Made by a program: the position numbers and the translations under genes | Assembly: GCA_040219275.1 (NCBI GenBank) | Contig: JAVJSU010000089.1 | Span: 1 to 19,698 of the forward strand | Direction of reading: 5' to 3' | DNA length: 19,698 bases | From: JAVJSU01 sp040219275 | GTDB lineage: Bacteria > Chloroflexota > Anaerolineae > Aggregatilineales > Phototrophicaceae | Part shown: positions 14,950 through 19,698 of the stretch, piece after piece | How positions within the stretch are numbered: position 1 is the first letter of the stretch | How the letters are laid out: every line of letters starts with the position of its first letter | Notes under the pieces: model-generated | What the model saw: only the letters and a program-made list of their open reading frames with translations | Database searches by the model: none | Told to the model about the DNA's origin: nothing

Positions 14950-16230
14950 ATGAGAGATGTTCAAGTTGAAGACAGCCTGTTAAATTTATTCCGCCTGTGG
15001 GTTATCGTATGGCTATTGATTGTCTACGGTGTTGTTGGTTTTGGCTTACTTGTTCCCAATACGGTGGAACCCGGTAAATATCAGGTTGTCTTCAGCACAT
15101 TAGCCGCCCCATTCATGCTGGGGTTCCTTTATAGCCGTCTACTGAAAGCGGTACTTGGCTATCAGTACCTCCCTATAGCCCTCTGGTTTTTTTCGATCTT
15201 AGCGGCGATCTCCACTATTCCAGAAGTCATCTGGGAGGATAACTACACCACCCTGTTTAATGGCGCTGATCTGATCGTAGCACTGTCGGTGCCACTGGTT
15301 ATTATTGGAGTTCAATATAGTTTTAAGGCTGTACTCGGTATTTTATTTGGGATAGCCACATCACAAATCATTCTTGCACTGATCGTTACCTTGCTACTGG
15401 GTAAACTGAACCTGACGAATCTTTACGCAAGTATTGAGAGCATTCCTGTTGCTACTATGATTATGAACAGTGCGATAACCTTATTGGCGGTTTATATTCC
15501 CGTTGGATTACTCGTTGCCATTCTTACGAGTGGACAGAAAGCGGCGCGTGTCGCTTTGCTTGAAAAAAACCACGCATTAGCGCAATACGCCGCCACAGTA
15601 GAACGGTTGTCGGTTAGTCAGGAACGGAATCGGCTAGCGCGAGAATTACACGATACAATTGCACATACGTTAAGTGGTTTATCCGTACAGCTAGAAGCAC
15701 TGAATAAGCAACTTGATCGTGATCCTGAAGTTGCAAAAACGATTGTGAAGGACTCGCGTGATATGGTACGCGGTGGCTTACAAGATATGCGCCGTGCGTT
15801 GCAGGCATTGCGCGCAAGCCCGCTCGATGATCTTGGTTTTGAGCTTGCAATACATAATCTCGTTGCTTCAATGCGTGAGCGAAGCGGTATAAACATCGCA
15901 TTGACTATGCCAGAATATATAAACGGCATCATGTCTTTTGAAGTCGAACAGGTTGTCTACCGTATCACTGAGGAGGCATTGAACAATATTGTTCGCCATG
16001 CCAACGCAGATACAGTGTCAATTACCTTACAAAAAGACAAAAACAAGATCATTCTAAATGTCACGGACAATGGCTTGGGCTTTGATGTTCAGGAGGCTTC
16101 AACAAAGGGGCGCTTCGGTTTGATTGGGATGCACGAGAGAGCACTCTTATGTGACGGGAATTTGGAAATCATCAGTAAACCTGGAGATGGCACAAGCATT
16201 CGTTTGACGGTAGCAGGAAGGGAAGACTAA
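14950..16230 (+). CDS. NarL-type sensor histidine kinase with a multi-helix membrane sensor
   Basis: A 426-residue two-component sensor. The N-terminal half (12-193) is about six hydrophobic helices with short loops and no large external domain, so the signal is probably sensed in or at the membrane. A helical linker (about 196-222) leads to HisKA_3: ERNRLARELHDTIAHTLSG with phospho-acceptor H234 in the ELHDTIAH context. The ATPase domain has ITEEALNNIVRHA (340-351, N box), DNGLGFD (373-379), GRFGLIGMHER (387-397) and GDGTSIRL. The ATG at 14950 has only a weak ribosome-binding site. The TAA stop directly abuts the GTG of the regulator gene, so the two are co-translated partners. It resembles DesK/LiaS-type kinases in form. 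The stimulus is not deducible. Confidence 0.9.
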   Translation: MRDVQVEDSLLNLFRLWVIVWLLIVYGVVGFGLLVPNTVEPGKYQVVFSTLAAPFMLGFLYSRLLKAVLGYQYLPIALWFFSILAAISTIPEVIWEDNYTTLFNGADLIVALSVPLVIIGVQYSFKAVLGILFGIATSQIILALIVTLLLGKLNLTNLYASIESIPVATMIMNSAITLLAVYIPVGLLVAILTSGQKAARVALLEKNHALAQYAATVERLSVSQERNRLARELHDTIAHTLSGLSVQLEALNKQLDRDPEVAKTIVKDSRDMVRGGLQDMRRALQALRASPLDDLGFELAIHNLVASMRERSGINIALTMPEYINGIMSFEVEQVVYRITEEALNNIVRHANADTVSITLQKDKNKIILNVTDNGLGFDVQEASTKGRFGLIGMHERALLCDGNLEIISKPGDGTSIRLTVAGRED

Positions 16231-16911
16231 GTGATTCGTGTGTTAATCGTTGATGATCAGATGGTTGTAACTCAGGGGTTACGTGTGATTCTCGAAGGTG
16301 AGGATGATATTTCCGTTGTTGGGATTGCACATAATGGTGCACAGGCTGTTGATATGATTGAAAAGGTAGAACCCAACCTCGTTTTGATGGATTTGAAAAT
16401 GCCGACTATGAATGGCATCCATGCCACACGCACGATTCGGGAACAATATCCAGAGATTTTTGTATTGGTTCTAACAACCTACAGCGCCGATGAATGGGTA
16501 TTTGATGCGATTCGGGCGGGGGCAAGTGGCTACCTGTTAAAAGACTCCGATGGTGATGACATTATCGCCGCGATCAAAGGCACAGTTGAGGGAAAAACAC
16601 ACATTGATCCCGCCATCGCGGATAAATTGCTCCTGTTAGCGCGGGATACCGTTGTACCTGACAAAAACATTTTTGCAGAGTTGACTGATCGGGAACGCGA
16701 CATGTTACGGTATCTGGCAAGTGGATTAACGAACAGGGAGATCGGGAATAAGTTGTCAATAAGCGATGGCACAGTCCGAAACAACATGAGCACAATTCTA
16801 AATAAATTAGGCGCATCTGATCGTACTCAGGCGGCAGCACTTGCATGGTATCATGGGCTTGTTAATCGTGCAGATATGAGCTTTTCCAAAGATCACGAAC
16901 CCCCTGACTAG
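16231..16911 (+). CDS. NarL/LuxR-family response regulator
   Basis: The 226-residue partner of the preceding kinase. GTG at 16231 follows the kinase TAA without a gap. The receiver domain (1-120) has the acidic pair DD (8-9), phospho-acceptor D54 in LVLMDLKMP, the TTY switch region (about 82-84) and the conserved Lys in YLLKDS (about 104). The C-terminal LuxR-type helix-turn-helix is complete: LTDRERDMLRYLASGLTNREIG, then SDGTVRNNMSTILNKLG (about 150-193). After phosphorylation it should dimerise and bind promoter DNA, perhaps of the adjacent membrane genes. It ends in a short acidic tail. A strong shared terminator lies about 230 bases downstream. Confidence 0.92.
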   Translation: MIRVLIVDDQMVVTQGLRVILEGEDDISVVGIAHNGAQAVDMIEKVEPNLVLMDLKMPTMNGIHATRTIREQYPEIFVLVLTTYSADEWVFDAIRAGASGYLLKDSDGDDIIAAIKGTVEGKTHIDPAIADKLLLLARDTVVPDKNIFAELTDRERDMLRYLASGLTNREIGNKLSISDGTVRNNMSTILNKLGASDRTQAAALAWYHGLVNRADMSFSKDHEPPD

Positions 16912-17139
16912 CACAAATTTAGTTGAGATTGTTGCGTCCTGCCGTCAAGAATTGTGCAGATGGCGCTCCTGTGATACTTCAAGGTGATGCAGGAAAGCAT
17001 GTTTTTCCCTCATTTCACCGTAAAGTCAAATCGGCATTTGTTTCAGAGGCGCGCAAAGTTGGCGCTCAGTGGAAATATCAGCTGACGTGGAAATGTTCGG
17101 ATTGAGTCTCATAAAGTTCATACACAGGCAAACAGCGAA

Positions 17140-17171
17140 AAACAAGACCGACAATGTTGTCGGTCTTGTTT
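17140..17171. terminator. Strong bidirectional terminator
   Basis: A 32-base near-perfect palindrome (AACAAGACCGACAA, TG, then its reverse complement, plus one more A-T pair). The plus strand continues GTTTC and the minus strand reads GTTTTTCGC, so it can end transcription from the regulator on the left and from the small secreted gene on the right. The remainder of 16912-17277 shows no supported gene. Confidence 0.8.
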
Positions 17172-17277
17172 CGGGGACGCTTGCAGAGTATCCAAATTAA
17201 GAAGACCGTTCTCAATCACAATGATTGATGGTGTAGGACTCGTGCTTCGGGGTCTCTCAAGTGGTCATAACTAATCC

Positions 17278-17490
17278 TTAAGCGTCTTCGTTTACTGCGA
17301 CATAACCGCCGTAATAGCTAGGTGCAGGATCTTCTTTGCGCGTTTCATTTTCTGGTTCCGGCACCGTTCTGGTTGAGACTGTATCATGGTTAGCAGGCGC
17401 GACCCCAAGAGTTTGGGCGGAAGCACCAATCGTTGTCATACCGATTGATGCCACAATGACCATTTTGATGACCCAATTTTTCTTGTTCAT
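17278..17490 (-). CDS. Small secreted protein (hypothetical)
   Basis: A 70-residue protein whose ATG at 17490 follows GAGGAAAG, a good Shine-Dalgarno sequence about 8 bases away. The N-terminus is a clear signal peptide: basic MNKKNWVIK, hydrophobic core MVIVASIGMTTIGA, and a likely cut after ASA (about residue 25). The mature part, about 45 residues, is hydrophilic and Pro/Glu-rich (TVPEPENETRKEDPAPSYYGGY) with no Cys, so it is probably disordered. No lipobox is present. It is monocistronic, with its own terminator. I do not recognise the family. Confidence 0.7.
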   Translation of the reverse strand: MNKKNWVIKMVIVASIGMTTIGASAQTLGVAPANHDTVSTRTVPEPENETRKEDPAPSYYGGYVAVNEDA

Positions 17491-17725
17491 GTTGCTCTTT
17501 CCTCATTTGATAATTCGATTAGCTTTGTGTGATTGGCGTGTACGGTATTAGCGTCACTGTCCCCTTACATGCACTTACACTGTCATCCACAATGTTTCGT
17601 GCGTCTTATCTATTTATCAGGATAAGGAATTAACGCTTAAGAAGCGCCTAATGAACAAAATTAAATTGAAAGGTGTGTTCGCTCCACGTTTCAGGCTTTT
17701 ATCGGTGCAATAATCTTTGCTATCG

Positions 17726-17926
17726 TTAAAGATTCTGTAAATAACGAATAACTCTTTTTGCGTTGGCAAGGCCCGGATTTATGGAGAGAGCTATGTGTGC
17801 AGATTGTAGCGCTTCTTCAATTTCTCCACGCCCTTTATGCAATCGCGCTTTAAACACATAAACCTCGTCTTTATGATGGTCAAAATTCACTGCTTGCATC
17901 CAATCAGTGTCCGCTAGCACGGACAT
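17726..17926 (-). pseudogene. TPR-like C-terminal remnant or small protein
   Basis: A 66-residue frame whose second half reads as one tetratricopeptide repeat (VYVFKARLHKGRGEIEEALQSAHIALSINPGLANAKRVIRYLQNL). The fit to a helix-turn-helix pair ending in a typical INPG turn is good. The ATG at 17926 lacks a strong ribosome-binding site, and the same frame upstream hits a TGA five codons before TTT GGC GAG ATT GAA. Proteins with TPRs normally carry several, so this is most likely the tail of a decayed gene; a genuine one-repeat protein is less likely. The neighbouring stretches 17491-17725 and 17927-18084 show nothing else. Confidence 0.45.
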
Positions 17927-18084
17927 TTCAATCTCGCCAAATGCTCCTCATATTCGATTTACCATGAGCAAAATGATGTGAAATCCTGTAATATTCAAAC
18001 TATTAAAACAGAAAGTTGTAAATTTTTAGAGCAATTTTTAGGGGAGAATCAATTCTTTTTGCTGATATTCGCGCAATTTCGTGG

Positions 18085-18097
18085 TATAAGATACAAT
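18085..18097 (+). promoter_or_regulatory. Candidate -10 region for the OmpR-type regulator gene
   Basis: TATAAG (18085-18090) and TACAAT (18092-18097), each five of six to consensus, stand 38-45 bases before the chosen ATG. The best -35, TTGCTG at 18059-18064, is 20 bases from the first hexamer, longer than ideal. Confidence 0.35.
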
Positions 18098-18134
18098 AGT
18101 GAATGTTACATTTAAGTTAGACAGGTGTTTGATT

Positions 18135-18842
18135 ATGGTAATGACAGTAGACGAAACCCTGCAAATTCTGGTTGTCGAGGATGATGAAGACACTGCTGAA
18201 GTCGTGACCACCCTGTTAAGAGACGCGGGGTATGATGCGTTCGCTGTCGACGAAGGACGCATGGCACTTGACGAAATCACAACAGTGCACCCCGATCTCG
18301 TCCTGCTGGACATCAACTTACCCGATATGAACGGGTTAGAAGTCCTACGGGCGGTACGCGCACACTCCTTCCTACCGATGATCGTTTTGAGCGGGTATGG
18401 CAAAGAGCGGGATCGCGTATTGGCACTGGAAGCTGGCGCAGATGACTACATGACGAAGCCCTTCTCTCCAGAAGAATTAGTCGCCCGTGTTCGTGCGCTT
18501 CTGCGACGTGTGGAATGGACACCCAAGCCGGATACACAACTCATTGTGCGCCGTCTTGAACTAGACATGCCCCGTAGGCAGGCACAAATCAACGGCAAAA
18601 GATTACACCTCACGCCGATTGAATACGGGATTCTGGTTACGTTAATGCGTAACGCGGGTAAGGTCATCAGCCATGATGATTTGTTACGCGCTGTTTGGGG
18701 AGATAATTATCGTAGCGATTTCTCCGTATTACGTGTCAATATCTCTCGCTTACGCCAAAAATTAGAAGACAATCCACGTCGCCCCGGTTACATTATCACC
18801 GTGCCGGGACAGGGTTATTGGATGCCCACTGGCGGACACTAA
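18135..18842 (+). CDS. OmpR/PhoB-family response regulator (orphan)
   Basis: The start is taken as ATG 18135 (235 residues, weak AGG ahead); ATG 18141 or GTG 18099 are alternatives. The receiver domain has VVEDDEDTAE (acidic pocket), phospho-acceptor Asp in LVLLDINLPDMNG (about residue 57), the switch Ser in IVLSGYG and the conserved Lys in YMTKPFSPEEL (about 107). The C-terminal winged helix is of the PhoB type: RLHLTPIEYGILVTLMRNAGKV, HDDLLRAVWG, SVLRVNISRLRQKLE and GYIITVPGQGYWM. All key residues are kept. No histidine kinase is adjacent, so its partner must be encoded elsewhere, possibly the membrane kinase at 14950, though that one has its own regulator. A stem-loop follows at 18906. Confidence 0.92.
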   Translation: MVMTVDETLQILVVEDDEDTAEVVTTLLRDAGYDAFAVDEGRMALDEITTVHPDLVLLDINLPDMNGLEVLRAVRAHSFLPMIVLSGYGKERDRVLALEAGADDYMTKPFSPEELVARVRALLRRVEWTPKPDTQLIVRRLELDMPRRQAQINGKRLHLTPIEYGILVTLMRNAGKVISHDDLLRAVWGDNYRSDFSVLRVNISRLRQKLEDNPRRPGYIITVPGQGYWMPTGGH

Positions 18843-18905
18843 TCCCGCAATGTTTTTGTAAGCCGCGACCGCCGGCTACGATCTTATTCATACGTAAACC
18901 TAAAC

Positions 18906-18934
18906 TACCTCTGACGGATTTTCCATCAGAGGTA
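18906..18934. terminator. Stem-loop after the OmpR-type regulator
   Basis: TACCTCTGA pairs with TCAGAGGTA (9 bp perfect; GG/CC can extend it past one mismatch) around an 11-base loop. There is no T-run, so termination by itself is uncertain. It is the only structured element between 18843 and 19002. Confidence 0.45.
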
Positions 18935-19005
18935 TATGAATTCGCCATCCTGCGGATTTTGTGCTAATTTAAACTCATTATCAAGATTCATAGACGGGAT
19001 ACATG

Positions 19006-19575
19006 ATGGCAGGAGAATACGCGGCACTAGCACCTGTCTACACACGGAGCGGTCTGGCGGATTATTCGGTTCGGGTTACGGAACGCTTACATGATTATGC
19101 ACAGGCACATGAATGGATGGGACGGCATATCCTTGATCTTGGATGCGGTACCGGCGCGGTAATGAACTGGTTCGTCCAGAATCGCCCACGACTGCAACTC
19201 ATCGGTGTGGATAATGAGCCGGCAATGCTAAATGTTGCGCGAGAAAAAATTGGCAATGCCGCGCAATTTTACGAACAGGACCTTCGTAGCTTGAGCGATA
19301 TACGAGAGATCGATATGGCGCTGGCGATTAATGTGATTAACGAAATTGATAGCATCCGTGAGCTTGGTGCTGTGTTCGAGAATGTCCATAAGACACTTAA
19401 TCCGGGAAAATTATTTATCTTCGACCTCCATACAACCGAAGGTCTGGCAAATCAGGGCGCAGTTGGTGATCAAGGGATTGTTGATGAGCCTGACCTCGCA
19501 GTTTTCTCACACAACGATTATGATTATGAACAGCAGATATACACCTGCGAGTATACGATTTTGGCTCATATGTAG
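19006..19575 (+). CDS. Class I SAM-dependent methyltransferase, short at the C-terminus
   Basis: Tandem ATGs at 19003 and 19006; the second gives 189 residues. Motif I of the Rossmann fold is clear, HILDLGCGTGAVMNW (about 41-55). It is followed by the acidic end of strand 2 (GVDNEPAML, D about 72), motif III/IV DMALAINVINEI, and LNPGKLFIFDLHTTEGL after strand 5. Family members usually run to about 240-250 residues with further strands after the HNDYDYE region. Here the frame stops soon after (CEYTILAHM, TAG), and the following bases do not restore a matching sequence in another frame. It is therefore probably truncated, or ends in an atypical way. The substrate is unknown. A downstream ORF starts 44 bases later. 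Confidence 0.75.
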   Translation: MAGEYAALAPVYTRSGLADYSVRVTERLHDYAQAHEWMGRHILDLGCGTGAVMNWFVQNRPRLQLIGVDNEPAMLNVAREKIGNAAQFYEQDLRSLSDIREIDMALAINVINEIDSIRELGAVFENVHKTLNPGKLFIFDLHTTEGLANQGAVGDQGIVDEPDLAVFSHNDYDYEQQIYTCEYTILAHM

Positions 19576-19619
19576 AAAGTGTGAGTACGGACTAATTTAG
19601 AGATGAAAGCCGGAGTAAC

Positions 19620-19698
19620 ATGCTTCAAATTACGGCGAAATTCACAGATGGCAATGTAGCCAAAGAGATAGCGTTTATGAATGCCTTTGAAAGGTCGG
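19620..19698 (+). CDS. Start of an unidentified gene (3'-truncated by the window)
   Basis: ATG at 19620 with GGAG 4 bases ahead; the frame is open through the last base (26 codons, ...ITAKFTDGNVAKEIAFMNAFERS). The peptide looks protein-like but is too short to identify. Alternatively it could be out-of-frame debris of the methyltransferase tail. Confidence 0.35.
   Translation, partial: MLQITAKFTDGNVAKEIAFMNAFERS

Noticed and set aside
16923..17105. 60-codon ORF between the NarL regulator and the terminator
   Set aside because: TTG start without a ribosome-binding site and no recognisable domain. It might be a transposase scrap but cannot be supported.

Overview
The window looks like a chromosomal (or chromid) stretch of a Chloroflexota bacterium, probably Anaerolineae or a relative. 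This is inferred from protein style, not from a marker gene. The pointers are a DUF11-type surface protein ending in LPSTG plus a membrane anchor, a sphingomyelin-synthase-like PAP2 protein next to a CtpE-like P-type ATPase, and a Tn554-like recombinase pair. Base composition is moderate throughout. There are no rRNA or tRNA genes and no CRISPR array.

Layout. (1) Positions 2-1282, + strand: C-terminal part of a sortase-anchored repeat protein. (2) 1475-3489, - strand: two translationally coupled tyrosine-recombinase genes. Both are pseudogenes, carrying three in-frame nonsense codons and an apparent loss of the catalytic core of the second. (3) 3616-4902: a very small + strand ORF and an uncharacterised DUF6930/DUF7309-like gene on the - strand. 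(4) 4959-9923: a plasmid-like replication and partition module on the - strand, consisting of parA, parB and a primase-ATPase gene. It carries a perfect 24-bp palindrome with a parS-like CACGTG centre just after parB, GGTCAGT repeats just after the primase gene, and inverted repeats upstream of parA. (5) 9967-10160: a possible small + strand transcription unit that ends in a good intrinsic terminator. (6) 10259-14903: a divergent membrane cluster with a PAP2_C-type phosphatase/transferase (-), a P-type ATPase (+) and a two-HKD phospholipase D/cardiolipin synthase (+). (7) 14950-16911: a NarL-type histidine kinase and response regulator, abutting with a TAA-GTG junction. (8) 17278-17490: a small secreted protein (-) sharing a strong bidirectional terminator with region 7. 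(9) 17726-17926: a short TPR-like remnant. (10) 18135-18842: an orphan OmpR/PhoB-type response regulator. (11) 19006-end: a short, probably truncated SAM methyltransferase and the first codons of another gene.

How it fits together. The centre reads as an integrated or chromid-borne replicon: ParA and ParB for segregation, a candidate centromere beside parB, a primase-helicase-like protein for replication initiation, and candidate iterons. A decayed site-specific recombinase unit lies on one side. The most unusual parts are the palindrome, the primase whose zinc-finger cysteines are all gone, and the ParB with a long insertion inside its N-terminal domain. To the right, a lipid and ion-transport cluster is followed by signalling genes that may sense the envelope. 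Start codons were moved inward from the longest ORF wherever a Shine-Dalgarno sequence or family alignment from memory supported it (parA, parB, primase, P-type ATPase, PLD, OmpR regulator, methyltransferase).
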